DNA from: Bradyrhizobium archetypum
GTDB lineage: Bacteria > Pseudomonadota > Alphaproteobacteria > Rhizobiales > Xanthobacteraceae
DNA length: 64,000 bases
Reading direction: 5' to 3'
Assembly (NCBI RefSeq): GCF_013114835.1
Contig: NZ_JAAVLW010000003.1
Span: forward strand, 1 to 64,000
Shown: in pieces, positions 31,833-41,112 of the stretch
Layout of the letters: each line of letters opens with the position of its first letter
Numbering within the stretch: position 1 is the first letter of the stretch
Position numbers and translations under genes: made by a program
Notes under the pieces: model-generated
The model's database searches: none
The model's input: only the letters and a program-made list of their open reading frames with translations
Told to the model about the DNA's origin: nothing

Positions 31833-34800
31833 CCCTGCATCTGGGTGCAGCCGAGCTGGCGCAGCATCTCGCGTTGCTGCACGGTCTCGACGCCTTCCGC
31901 GGTCGTGGTCATGTTTCGGGCGGCCGCGATGTTCACCACCGCCTGCACGATCGCTGCAGAGCCATCGATCTCGATGTCGCTGACGAAGCAGCGGTCGATC
32001 TTGATCTTGTCGAACGGGAATCGCTTCAGGTAGCTCAACGAGGAGAAGCCGGTGCCGAAATCGTCGAGCGCGATGCGCACGCCGATGGCGCGAAGCTGGT
32101 GCAGGATCGCCAGCGCGCTTTCATCGTCATGGATCAGCACCGCCTCGGTGATTTCGATCTCGAGCCGGTCGGGCGGCAGGCCGGAGGCGGCCAGCGCGCC
32201 GGTGATCCGCAGCGCCAGCGTCGGCGACTTCAACTGGATCGGAGAGACGTTGACGGCAAGCCTGACGCGGGACGGCCAGCCGGCCGCTTCCGTGCAGGCG
32301 GTCTGCATGACCCAGTCGCCGATCTCGTTGATCAGGCCGGTGTCCTCGGCGACGGGAATGAATTCCGCGGGCGACACCATGCCGCGTTCAGGATGACGCC
32401 AGCGCAGCAGCGCCTCGCAACCCGTCACCTCGCCGCTCGAAAGATCAAGCAGCGGCTGGTAGTGGATATCGAAGCTGCCGGCGGTCAGCGCCTGCCGAAG
32501 ATCCTGCTCCATGGCGAGCCGCGCCTGGGCGCGGGCGTCCATGGCCGGCTCGAAGAAACGGTGGGTGCGGCGCCCCTCGGCCTTGGCGGCATACATCGCG
32601 AGATCGGCATGCTTGATCAGTTGGTCGAGCTCGGTGCCGTCCTCGGGCGCGAGCGCGATGCCGATGCTGGCGTCGGTCGAGAGCTGATGGCCCAGGCATT
32701 GATAGGGGTGGCGTATCGCCTCGTAAATGCGGGCGACGAATTCCTCGACCTCGGCACGGCCGCGGATCGCGGTCTGGATCACCGCAAATTCATCGCCGCC
32801 GAGGCGGGCGATGAGATCGCCCGGCTTGATGCAGTCTTTCAGGCAGGCCGCGACTGCCTTCAAGAGTTCATCGCCGACATGGTGCCCGAGCGAATCATTG
32901 ATGCCCTTGAATTCGTCGATATCGATATAGAGCAGCGCGAACTGCTGGCCGCGTATCGCCTTGCGAAGCTCGCGATCGATCTGCTCGCGGAACAGCACCC
33001 GGTTCGGAAGGTCAGTCAGCGCGTCGTAATGCGCCAGATGGGCGATCTTCTCGTTGGCGAGTCGGCGCTCGGTGACGTCGTCGACGACGTTGATGATGTA
33101 GCGTGCCTGTCCCGCCGCATTGCGGATTCCGAGCCGTTTGGAGGTGATGAAGCGCGGGCCCATCGCTTGGCTTTCCCAGACATGCTCGTCCTTGAACAGG
33201 CCGTCGGGGGATTGCAGCGTCTTTTCCTCATCGGCGGCGATGATCTCGGCGGCTTCCTTTGGAAAGATGTCGGCGGCTGTCCTGCCTACGATCAGGTCGC
33301 GCGAAATGCCGAACTGGGTTTCCGCCACGCGGTTGACCAAGAGATAGCGCCGGTCGTGCACGTCCTTCACGGTGATCTGCGAAGGGATGTGATCGATGAT
33401 CTGGCTCAGGAAAGCGTAATTGCGGTCGCGCTCCTGTTCGAGGTTGCGCCGTTCGGTGATATCTTCCATGGTGGCGACCCAACCGCCATCCACCAGCGGC
33501 TTTCTCACGGTCAAGAATGTGCGCCCGTCGGCGCACTGGGTGACGCTGTGGCCGGCCTCGCCACGCGCGATGTTCTGCACGACCGAATGACAGAACTCAT
33601 CGATGTCGCCGTCGAACGAGCCGCGATCCTTGCGATGCTGCATCAGCTCGCGAAGATGGCAGCCGGGCTTGACCACGTCGGCGGACAGATTGTGCATGTC
33701 GATGTAACGCTGGTTAAAGGTGACGAGGCGAGCCGAGGCGTCAAACGTCGCCAGGCCCTGGATCATGTTGTTCAGGGCGGTATCAAGCCGGCCCCGCTCG
33801 GTTTCCAGCCGCTGCTGCGCTTCGCGGCTCTGCCTTGTGATCTGCCGGATGATCAGGAACAGGATCAAGGCGACCACCGCCGCCGACAGCGTCGCCGCGA
33901 CGACGAGGAATCTGGTCTGCTCGCGCCAGTCGGCGAGCGCGGCGTCAACTGTGTTGGTCGCGACCACAACGCCCGAGTAATGTGTGAGCGGCGCCGCAGA
34001 TCCCAGCCTGTCCATCTGGTCGATCGGACTTTGCACGCGCAGCGTCTGTGATCCGCCGCTTTCGCGCACGCGCTGCAGCAGCGGCGCTGTCGAGAAATTC
34101 TGACCGATCAGCGCCTCGACACGCGGATAGCGCGCCAGCAGGGTGCCGTCGGCATGAAACATCGAGATGGCGGCGCCACTTCCGAGTGCGACCGAAGCGA
34201 AGAATTTTTCATAGTTGGCCGGGTTGATCCGCCGCGTCATCACGCCGAGGAACACGCCGTCCTCGCCGCGCAGTCGATGGGCGATGACCGAGTTCAGGTT
34301 GCCGGTGAGATAGCTGCGAACCGACTCGGCCAGAACCGAGGGTGATCGCGCGTCGAACTTGAAACTGTTGAAATAGGCCCGCTCGGAAATATTGAGCCTG
34401 GGCGCCGGCAGCGGCCGCGACCAGTTGATCATGTCGCCGTTGGAATCGAAGATCGAGATATCGCCGAGATAGGACAGCACGCCTGCCTTGGAGCGCAGGA
34501 TCTCGTGTGCTTCAGAGCTTGCGACGCGGTCGCGAAATTCCTTCTCCGAGGCGAGGCCGGAGATTTGCAGCCGGGAGATCACGTCGTCGGCGAGCGTGTC
34601 GGAGTCTTCAAACTGCTGGTCGAAGTGCCGAGCGAGCAGGAGAACCGTGTTTTCCAGCTCGCGTTCGCTGTTGCGGAGCGCGCGCTCACGGAATTCGCCG
34701 GCCATCATCATGGTGCCGACAAAAATCGCGGCGACCAGCAGGCCACCGCAAATGGTCAGCCAAAGCACCGGGCCCCGGACCGTCGCGGCAAGGCGTCGCC

Positions 34801-34855
34801 CGGTGGCTGCGGCTCGGGCCTTCATGTCATGCAGGAGGTGAAACAGACCGCGCAT
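31748..34855 (-). CDS. GGDEF-EAL protein with PDC/cache sensor and two PAS domains
   Basis: About 1035 aa. A membrane segment at about 28-50 is followed by a periplasmic dCache-type sensor to about residue 290, a second membrane segment near 300-325 (LVVAATLSAAVVALILFLII), two PAS domains (about 340-455 and 465-590), a GGDEF domain with intact LGGDEFAV, and an EAL domain with intact EALLRW, DDFGTGFSS and EGVET. Both catalytic sites look functional, so net activity cannot be predicted. The start at 34855 is chosen because AAGGGAGA is directly upstream; the ATG at 34876 has none. Its 3' end overlaps the patatin gene. Confidence 0.92.
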   Translation of the reverse strand: MRGLFHLLHDMKARAAATGRRLAATVRGPVLWLTICGGLLVAAIFVGTMMMAGEFRERALRNSERELENTVLLLARHFDQQFEDSDTLADDVISRLQISGLASEKEFRDRVASSEAHEILRSKAGVLSYLGDISIFDSNGDMINWSRPLPAPRLNISERAYFNSFKFDARSPSVLAESVRSYLTGNLNSVIAHRLRGEDGVFLGVMTRRINPANYEKFFASVALGSGAAISMFHADGTLLARYPRVEALIGQNFSTAPLLQRVRESGGSQTLRVQSPIDQMDRLGSAAPLTHYSGVVVATNTVDAALADWREQTRFLVVAATLSAAVVALILFLIIRQITRQSREAQQRLETERGRLDTALNNMIQGLATFDASARLVTFNQRYIDMHNLSADVVKPGCHLRELMQHRKDRGSFDGDIDEFCHSVVQNIARGEAGHSVTQCADGRTFLTVRKPLVDGGWVATMEDITERRNLEQERDRNYAFLSQIIDHIPSQITVKDVHDRRYLLVNRVAETQFGISRDLIVGRTAADIFPKEAAEIIAADEEKTLQSPDGLFKDEHVWESQAMGPRFITSKRLGIRNAAGQARYIINVVDDVTERRLANEKIAHLAHYDALTDLPNRVLFREQIDRELRKAIRGQQFALLYIDIDEFKGINDSLGHHVGDELLKAVAACLKDCIKPGDLIARLGGDEFAVIQTAIRGRAEVEEFVARIYEAIRHPYQCLGHQLSTDASIGIALAPEDGTELDQLIKHADLAMYAAKAEGRRTHRFFEPAMDARAQARLAMEQDLRQALTAGSFDIHYQPLLDLSSGEVTGCEALLRWRHPERGMVSPAEFIPVAEDTGLINEIGDWVMQTACTEAAGWPSRVRLAVNVSPIQLKSPTLALRITGALAASGLPPDRLEIEITEAVLIHDDESALAILHQLRAIGVRIALDDFGTGFSSLSYLKRFPFDKIKIDRCFVSDIEIDGSAAIVQAVVNIAAARNMTTTAEGVETVQQREMLRQLGCTQMQGYLFSAPKPAAEARRLLGARVETETAVA

Positions 34856-34997
34856 TCTCCCTTCTCCCGGGAACATGCATACGATGCGCCGATGTCATAA
34901 GCCGTTAGGAAATCCGGTTACCTAAGGCTTAATCGCGTCCCTCGCGGTCACGGACAAAGCGGTATTCTGCTGCTTTTGCCGTTGTGGCGCGTCGCCT

Positions 34998-36770
34998 TTA
35001 GCGGCGATACCCGCCGCTGCGCGCGTAGGCAGGTCGGGCTTCCGGCGTCGGGCGGCTGCCGAGGCCGGCGCGGGCCTCGCTGGCCCGCGGGGCCGCCAGC
35101 TTCAGATCTTCGAGGAAAATCGGCTTCGAGAAGTAATAGCCCTGGGCGTAGCGGATCTTGGTCGCGGCCTGCAGATAGGCCAATTCCTCGAAGCTCTCGA
35201 GCCCCTCGGCGATCACGGTCATGCCGAGCGCTTCGCTTAAAGATTCGATTGCCCGCAGGATGCCCTGGCTCCGGGGGCGCTTATGAATGTCGGTGATGAA
35301 GGAGCGGTCGATCTTGATCTCGTCGGCGGTAATGTCGGCCAGTGCAGACAGCGACGAATAGCCGATGCCGAAATCGTCGATCGAGATCCTGACGCCGAGC
35401 TTGCGGAAGATCGGCAGGATCTCGTCCTGGAAGTGCGTCTTGGTAACGAAAGCGTCCTCCGTCACCTCGATCATGAAGCGCTTCGGAAAGCCGGTGGCCT
35501 CGATCGCCTCGGCGAACGGCCGCATGAATTCGGGATTGCCGGCCTGTTTGGCCGCGACGTTCATGCTGATCGTGGTGTCGGGGCCGAAGCTGTCGTTGAT
35601 CAGGTCGATCGATTTGACGATCTCGGCCAGCACCAGGTGCGTCAGTTCGTCGATCAGGCCGAGTTCAGTGGCGAGGTTGATGAAGGTGCTCGGGGCTTGA
35701 ATCACCCCATCGTCGTCGCGCAGGCGCACCAGCGCCTCGACGCCCGTGACCGCCTGGGTCCGGATATCGACCTTCGGCTGGAAGGCGCAGCAAAAGCGCT
35801 TTTCCAGGATAGCCAGGCGCAGCGATTGCTCGATCTTCATGCGCGCCAGCGCCTCGCGCTCCATGCTGGCGTCGAAAAACGCCGCGGCGCCCTTGCTGCC
35901 GTTCTTCACGCGGTACATCGCGATGTCGGCGTTCTGGCGCAGCATCTCGTAGCTGCGCCCGTGTTCGGGATAGAGGCTGATGCCGACCGAGGTCGAGGCA
36001 AAGATCTCGGATTGGTCGATGAAGAACGGCGCTTTCAGGCGCTGCAGGAGGAAGTGGATGAACTCTTCGACCTCGGCGACGCTTTCGATCGGGTTGAGCA
36101 GCAGCACGAACTCATCGCCACTGATCCGTGACAGGATGTCGGAGTCGCGCAGGTCCAGTCCGAGCCGTTTGGCCATCTCCGCCAGCAACGCGTCGCCGGC
36201 CGCGTGCCCGTAGTAGTCGTTGATGTGCTTGAAATTGTCGATGTCGAGAAACGCCAGCGCAAACCGGCCCTGTCCGTTATCGTATTTCAGCAGACTGTTG
36301 ACGCGATGCTCGATTACGCGCCGCGCCGGCAGGCCGGTCAATTCGTCGTAATAGGCGGAGCGGAACAGGTGGTCCTCGAACGCCTTCTGCTCGGTGATGT
36401 CGGTGGAACTCGAGATCAGGAAATTGCGCCCGGCGACCCGGATCGGCCGATGCGAGGTGAGAAACACCTGTTTGGTCGGGCCGGCAATGGCTTCTTCCAG
36501 CATGGCCGGGCGACCGGTGCGCAGCAGCTCGAGACAGGTTTCGCGGCGGTCGCTCAGTTGCGAAGCTGCCGGCGCCGTGGCGGACGTCTGCAACAGGGCC
36601 GCCGCGGCATCGTTCACCAGCACGAACTCCCCGTCTTCGTCCTGAACCGTCACGCCAGCCGGAAGCAGCTTGAAGACATCGCGCAGGATGCTCAATTCGG
36701 AATCAAATGTGCTTTCATCGCTGGCCTGCGTCGCGGCCGCCTGAAAGTCTTTCTTGTAGGGACTATGCAT
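34998..36770 (-). CDS. PAS-GGDEF-EAL c-di-GMP turnover protein
   Basis: A 590-aa cytoplasmic protein: a PAS domain (about 25-130, LLPAGVTVQDEDGEFVLVND), a GGDEF domain with the variant SGDEF in SRISGDEFVLL, and an EAL domain with EALVRL, DDFGIGYSS and EGLES. SGDEF variants can be active, and the EAL motifs look complete, so this could be a phosphodiesterase with a regulatory or active cyclase domain. A Pro/Arg-rich tail ends the protein. It lies 142 bp upstream of, and on the same strand as, the larger GGDEF-EAL gene, which suggests co-expression. Confidence 0.92.
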   Translation of the reverse strand: MHSPYKKDFQAAATQASDESTFDSELSILRDVFKLLPAGVTVQDEDGEFVLVNDAAAALLQTSATAPAASQLSDRRETCLELLRTGRPAMLEEAIAGPTKQVFLTSHRPIRVAGRNFLISSSTDITEQKAFEDHLFRSAYYDELTGLPARRVIEHRVNSLLKYDNGQGRFALAFLDIDNFKHINDYYGHAAGDALLAEMAKRLGLDLRDSDILSRISGDEFVLLLNPIESVAEVEEFIHFLLQRLKAPFFIDQSEIFASTSVGISLYPEHGRSYEMLRQNADIAMYRVKNGSKGAAAFFDASMEREALARMKIEQSLRLAILEKRFCCAFQPKVDIRTQAVTGVEALVRLRDDDGVIQAPSTFINLATELGLIDELTHLVLAEIVKSIDLINDSFGPDTTISMNVAAKQAGNPEFMRPFAEAIEATGFPKRFMIEVTEDAFVTKTHFQDEILPIFRKLGVRISIDDFGIGYSSLSALADITADEIKIDRSFITDIHKRPRSQGILRAIESLSEALGMTVIAEGLESFEELAYLQAATKIRYAQGYYFSKPIFLEDLKLAAPRASEARAGLGSRPTPEARPAYARSGGYRR

Positions 36771-36934
36771 GCCAAGGAACTTGGCAAAGTCCCTTGTAGC
36801 ATTGGTTAAGTGGAACTGCGAAAAACCGGGACAACCCTAGAAGTCGCAGATTTCCAATCGTATTGGCTGGATCGTCATTAACAGAATGTCAACGTGATGC
36901 GAGACTGTCCGCGCTCGCAACAGGGCAATCGCGC

Positions 36935-37906
36935 CTAGCTTGCGGGGAGCCGGCATTGCATCGTGCAATGCACGCCCGACTTCAGGAATCTCACTTCGGT
37001 CTTGCCATCGAACGCGCGCAGCGCCGATTGCAACAGCTTGGTGCCGAAGCCCGGCGGGCCAACCTTTTCGATCACCGGACCTTCGGTTTCATCCCAGGTC
37101 ACGTTGAGGCGTCCCTCCGACACCGACCATGACACCTGGAGCAGCCCGCGGGCCGAGGAAAACGCGCCGTATTTGCCGGCGTTGGTCGCCAGTTCGTGGA
37201 AGACCAGCGCCAGGCTGACCGCCAGTTTGGCCGGCAGAAACAGAGGATCGCCGTTCAAATTGAACCGGACGTGGCCATACGGTCCAAGCTCGGAATGCAG
37301 CATATCCTTGATGTCGCAGCCGCTGCCGTCGAGCCGCGCGATCAAATCGTCGGTCGCCGACAGCGCGCGGAGGCGGCGATCGATGCTGTCCCAGACCTGA
37401 GGCTGGTCCTGCAGGACCTGATGCAGCACTGCGTGAATCGTCGAGGTCTTGTTCTTGAGGCGGTGCTGCAGCTCCTCGACCAGGAGCTTGCGATATTCCT
37501 CTTCCTCGATCAGGCGTTTGGAGTCTTCCCGCTGCTGCGCGACGATCCTTCTGTAATGCTCGACACCCCAGATCGCGAACCCGCAAACTGCCCAGAACAT
37601 CAATAGCAGCGCAAATCGCGCGGGGTCCGCCGGGCTGCCGAAATTGACGGCGACGCCGAGCACACCTCCCGCGATGGCCGTTGCGATTCCGACCCGGGCA
37701 CCGCCGACGGCGGCGGCCAGAAACACGGCCGGGAAATATGGCGTGAAGAATACGTCGGGGCGGATCTGGGCGATGCCCCACCGGGCGATCGTCGACAGGG
37801 CGAGGCAGCCGGCCGCGAAGGCCGTGCTGAAGAGCAGCGAGGGCTGGGAAATTCCCTGCCAACCTTGGCGGAACTCGTCGATCAATTTGTTCATCGGAAT
37901 GGTCAC
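36935..37906 (-). CDS. HWE/HisKA_2-type sensor histidine kinase with DUF4118-like membrane domain
   Basis: A 323-aa membrane kinase. Residues about 20-115 contain four hydrophobic segments of the DUF4118 (KdpD-like) type (FFTPYFPAVFLAAAVGGARV). The phosphoacceptor His lies in VEELQHRLKNKTSTIHAVL, and the ATP-binding domain has the HWE-type N box FHELATNAGKYGAFS and G box GPPGFGTKLLQ. HWE kinases are frequent in alphaproteobacteria and often feed the general stress response. No response regulator gene is adjacent, so it is an orphan. Same strand as the two GGDEF-EAL genes downstream. Confidence 0.9.
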   Translation of the reverse strand: MTIPMNKLIDEFRQGWQGISQPSLLFSTAFAAGCLALSTIARWGIAQIRPDVFFTPYFPAVFLAAAVGGARVGIATAIAGGVLGVAVNFGSPADPARFALLLMFWAVCGFAIWGVEHYRRIVAQQREDSKRLIEEEEYRKLLVEELQHRLKNKTSTIHAVLHQVLQDQPQVWDSIDRRLRALSATDDLIARLDGSGCDIKDMLHSELGPYGHVRFNLNGDPLFLPAKLAVSLALVFHELATNAGKYGAFSSARGLLQVSWSVSEGRLNVTWDETEGPVIEKVGPPGFGTKLLQSALRAFDGKTEVRFLKSGVHCTMQCRLPAS

Positions 37907-38080
37907 TTCACGTGATCAGCGAATCCAAAATATGGCCGAGCATAGCGAAAATCCGGATTTTCGGAGCCATGGAAGGCCGCAGGCTGGACCCGCGCCGGGC
38001 GATTGAAGTGGAACAAGCTCGCTTGCCTTGTCGGCGCGGGGCGGGAATAGTGGCATCAACCAATATCGATGGGGGGAGAG

Positions 38081-38923
38081 ATGGGACGGCTGGACGGCAA
38101 GGTTGCTGTGATCACCGGTGCCACCAGTGGCATCGGATTGCACACCGCGGAGCTATTCGTCGCGGAAGGCGCAAAGGTCGTGATCGCCGGTCGCCGCGTG
38201 CCGGAGGGTGAGGCGCTGGCCAAAAAGCTCGGCGCATCCTGCATCTTTCGCCAGACCGATGTCACGGCGGAAGACCAGATGAAGGCGCTGATCGGCCTTT
38301 CGGTGGAAAAATTCGGCCGCATCGATTGCCTGTTCAACAATGCCGGCGGACCGGCGCAGACCGGCGGCATCGAGGACCTTGAGACCGAGCGTTTCGACGC
38401 CGCCATGGCGACGCTGGTGCGCAGCGTGATGCTCGGCATGAAGCATGCCGCCCCGCACATGCGCAGGCAGGGATCCGGCAGCATCATCAACAACGGCAGC
38501 ATCGCCGGCCGTCTGGCCGGCTTTTCGTCGTCGATGATCTATAGCGCGGCGAAGGCCGCCGTCATCCATCTCACAAAATGCGTGGCGATGGAGCTCGGTG
38601 AAGCTAATATCCGCGTCAACTCGATTTCGCCGGGTGCAATTGCGACCGGGATTTTCGGCAAGGCGCTCGGCCTGCCGGTGGAGGCCGCCGAAAAGACCCC
38701 GGCCGTGATGCGCGAGGTCTACAAGTCGGCCCAGCCGATTCCGCGCGCCGGCCTGCCGGAGGATATCGCACAGGCCGCGGTGTTTCTGGCGAGCGACGAA
38801 TCCTCCTTCATCAACGGCCACGATCTGGTGGTGGACGGCGCCATGACCGGCGGCCGCAACTGGAGCCAGCAGCAGCAGGGTTATGTCGCGTTGAAGAAGG
38901 CGTTCGATCAGGGTGGAGGTTAG
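38081..38923 (+). CDS. SDR-family oxidoreductase
   Basis: A 280-aa classical short-chain dehydrogenase: cofactor-binding TGATSGIG at about 12-19, NNAGGPAQ at about 88, catalytic Ser region NNGSIAGRLA and catalytic YSAAK. AGRRVPEGE after the second strand suggests Arg contacts to an NADP-type phosphate, although this is weak. The start at 38081 is used because GGGGGAGAG lies directly upstream; ATG 38069 would include that site. The C-terminal tail is longer than usual (RNWSQQQQGYVALKKAFDQ). It stands alone on its strand; substrate unknown. Confidence 0.9.
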   Translation: MGRLDGKVAVITGATSGIGLHTAELFVAEGAKVVIAGRRVPEGEALAKKLGASCIFRQTDVTAEDQMKALIGLSVEKFGRIDCLFNNAGGPAQTGGIEDLETERFDAAMATLVRSVMLGMKHAAPHMRRQGSGSIINNGSIAGRLAGFSSSMIYSAAKAAVIHLTKCVAMELGEANIRVNSISPGAIATGIFGKALGLPVEAAEKTPAVMREVYKSAQPIPRAGLPEDIAQAAVFLASDESSFINGHDLVVDGAMTGGRNWSQQQQGYVALKKAFDQGGG

Positions 38924-38926
38924 GGG

Positions 38927-39030
38927 CCGTCATTCCGGGACCGTCCGAAGGATCGGACTATGGTGCGCAATTGCGCACCTGAGAATCTCGAGATTCCGGT
39001 TCGACGCTTCGCATCGCCCCGGAATGACGG
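38927..39030. repeat. intergenic palindromic repeat (GTCATTCCGG type)
   Basis: Begins CCGTCATTCCGGGA and ends CCCCGGAATGACGG with an internal GAATCTCGAGATTC palindrome. Other copies: 47748-47830 and a partial one at 2606. Confidence 0.75.
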
Positions 39031-39063
39031 ATGCAAAAGTTGACGCGCTTGGGAGAGACGCAA

Positions 39064-39558
39064 ATGTCCGAAACACTCCGGTTATCGCCGTTAACCGAAG
39101 CCCGCCCATTGTATCTTGCCATCATCGCCGGCCTTGGTTGCGCCTTCGTCATCGGCAAGACGCTGCCGTCGACCATGGACGCCGTCTCGGCGATCTTCGA
39201 GCCGCTCTGTGCCAACAGCGTGACCGGTTCGCAGGATGTCGTCGAGCCGATCAGTTCGCATGCATTGCCGAACGTGCCGGGCAAGCGCGTGACCATTGTT
39301 CGCGTATTCTACGGCCCCGGCGGCTTTACGCCGGCGCACCGGCATGCCGGCTCTGTCACTGCCTACATCACCAAGGGCGAGATCCGCTCGCAATTGGCCG
39401 GCGGGCCAGTCGAGACATTCAGGGTCGGTCAATCGTTCTTCGAGCCGCCCGGCTCAACCCATCTGGTCTCGGCCAATGCCAGCGCCACCGAGCCCGCGGA
39501 ATTGATCGCGGTGTTCGTGGCCGACGAAGGCGCGCAACTCACGACACTGGTGAAGTGA
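39064..39558 (+). CDS. cupin-domain protein with N-terminal membrane anchor
   Basis: A 164-aa protein. A hydrophobic segment near the N terminus (ARPLYLAIIAGLGCAFVIGK) may be a signal anchor. The cupin domain has motif 1 PAHRHAGSVTAYITKGEI (two His plus later Glu) and motif 2 GQSFFEPPGSTHLVSAN, both close to consensus, so a metal site is likely. The start at 39064 has GGGAGA upstream; a frame start at 39031 would lie in the palindromic repeat. Possible roles are an oxalate-decarboxylase-like or quercetinase-like enzyme or a ligand-binding protein in the periplasm; not decidable. Confidence 0.85.
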   Translation: MSETLRLSPLTEARPLYLAIIAGLGCAFVIGKTLPSTMDAVSAIFEPLCANSVTGSQDVVEPISSHALPNVPGKRVTIVRVFYGPGGFTPAHRHAGSVTAYITKGEIRSQLAGGPVETFRVGQSFFEPPGSTHLVSANASATEPAELIAVFVADEGAQLTTLVK

Positions 39559-39667
39559 GGGACGCGCCCACGATCCCAATCGTCATGGGCCTAGCCGTTC
39601 GAAGGACGGCATCGCTTCCGCTCGCCTATGACCCGCGCATCCATCGAAAGAGTTAAGCGAAGCGCGA

Positions 39668-39700
39668 TGGATTGCCGGGTCAAGCCCGGCAATGACGACT
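39668..39700. repeat. short palindromic repeat (GCCGGGTCAAGCCCGGC)
   Basis: GATTGCCGGGTCAAGCCCGGCAATGACG is an imperfect hairpin also present at 60046-60073. It lies at the end of the P450 gene and may serve as a 3' hairpin of that transcript. Confidence 0.55.
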
Positions 39701-41075
39701 AGACCGCCTTCACCACCACGCGCAATCCATCGCGCGGTTTCGGGATCGGCCACATCTGCCAGTCCGCCTTGTAGCCGGGCTCCAGCGACACCTCCAGGTT
39801 CTGCAGGAAGTGCCGCGCAAAAGTCTTCGCCTGCATGTAGGCGAAGTGCAGGCCGAGGCACATATGCGCGCCGCCACCGAACGGCACCCAGGCGAAGCGA
39901 TGGCGGCTGCGTTGCGCCTCGTCGGAGAAACGCATCGGGTCAAACCTATCCGGCTCGGGCCAGATCTCCGGCATGTGATGCGTGAACAGCGGGTTGACGC
40001 CGACCAGCGTGCCGGCGGGTACGCTATACCCCTTGAACGAAAAGTCGCGCACCGCGCGGCGCGGCATCGACGGCACCGGCGGCTTCAGCCGCAGCGCTTC
40101 CTTGAACGCCATTTCAGACAGCGGCATCCTTTCGAGATTGTCGATGCTGAAGGGATCGTTGGCTTCGATGCCGAGGCCTTTGACTTCCTCGCGCAATTGC
40201 TGCTGCCATTCGGGATGGGCGGCAAGCTCGCCGACAAAGGAGGTCAGCGATGATGTCAGCGTGTCATGTGCCGCCATCATCAGAAAACTCATGTGGTCGA
40301 TGATGTCCTGGGTCGACAGCAGCGCGCCGTCCTCGTGCGTCGCCTGGCACAGTTGCGAGAACAGGTCATCGCCGCCGCCACGCGCGCGGCGGATCGGAAT
40401 CTGTTCAGCGAAATAGGCAACGATTCGCTTGCGGCCCGCGACGCCGCGGCCCATCTGCGTGAACGGCAGCGGTCGCCGGATTGGCGCCACCGCCGCGGCC
40501 ACCATGTCGATGAAGGCGCGGGTGATCTCGTCGACCTCGGGCCCGATCTCGGCGCCGAGGAAAGACGTTGCTGCCAGATCGAGCGTGAGCTGCTTCATCG
40601 CTGGATACACCCGCATCTCGCCGGGCTGCGATTTCCACTGCTTGACCCGCGCGGCAATGCCGCGGTCGAGATCGACGAGGTAGGATTTCATCGGCCCCGA
40701 CTTGAAGGCAACCGACAGCGCGCGGCGGTGCAGACGGTGCTCCTCAAAATCCAGCAGCATCAACCCGCGCGGAAACAACAGGCCGAGGATCGGTCCCCAG
40801 CCATAGGTGGAGGAGAACAGGCGCGCCTGGTCGAACAGCACGAGCTCGTTGGCCTCGGGGCCGAGCATCGTCACGCTGGTCTCGCCGAACAGATGGGTGC
40901 GATAGATCAGGCCGTATTTGGCGGCCGACTTTTCAATCTGTCCTTTGGGGTCGGCCAGCACCGCCAGCGTGTTGCCGATGAACGGCCAGCCCTCGTTACC
41001 TGGAATGTGCCGCAACGCCTTGGGGTTCGGCGGCACCGGGATATTGACGGCGGAAGCCACACTCTGCATCGACAT
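39699..41075 (-). CDS. cytochrome P450
   Basis: A 458-aa soluble P450. The I-helix oxygen-binding motif is MMAAHDTLTSS (A-x-D-T), the K-helix EALR is present, and the heme loop is FGGGAHMCLGLHFA with the Cys thiolate ligand. The N terminus (IPVPPNPKALRHIPGNEGWP) and length resemble CYP26/CYP120-like bacterial P450s, which act on isoprenoids or fatty compounds; this is a tentative placement. The start is ATG 41075 with CGGAG upstream. It lies 37 bp after the LLM oxidoreductase on the same strand, so the two are probably one operon. No ferredoxin or reductase gene is adjacent. Confidence 0.92.
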   Translation of the reverse strand: MSMQSVASAVNIPVPPNPKALRHIPGNEGWPFIGNTLAVLADPKGQIEKSAAKYGLIYRTHLFGETSVTMLGPEANELVLFDQARLFSSTYGWGPILGLLFPRGLMLLDFEEHRLHRRALSVAFKSGPMKSYLVDLDRGIAARVKQWKSQPGEMRVYPAMKQLTLDLAATSFLGAEIGPEVDEITRAFIDMVAAAVAPIRRPLPFTQMGRGVAGRKRIVAYFAEQIPIRRARGGGDDLFSQLCQATHEDGALLSTQDIIDHMSFLMMAAHDTLTSSLTSFVGELAAHPEWQQQLREEVKGLGIEANDPFSIDNLERMPLSEMAFKEALRLKPPVPSMPRRAVRDFSFKGYSVPAGTLVGVNPLFTHHMPEIWPEPDRFDPMRFSDEAQRSRHRFAWVPFGGGAHMCLGLHFAYMQAKTFARHFLQNLEVSLEPGYKADWQMWPIPKPRDGLRVVVKAV

Positions 41076-41112
41076 GGCAATTGCTCCGGTTGAGCTTCGA
41101 ACATAGCAGATA

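Noticed and set aside
31520..34051. 843-aa plus-strand open frame opposite the large GGDEF-EAL gene
   Set aside because: It is the antisense shadow of a gene with intact GGDEF, EAL and PAS motifs; its own sequence is His/Arg/Asp-rich without domains.
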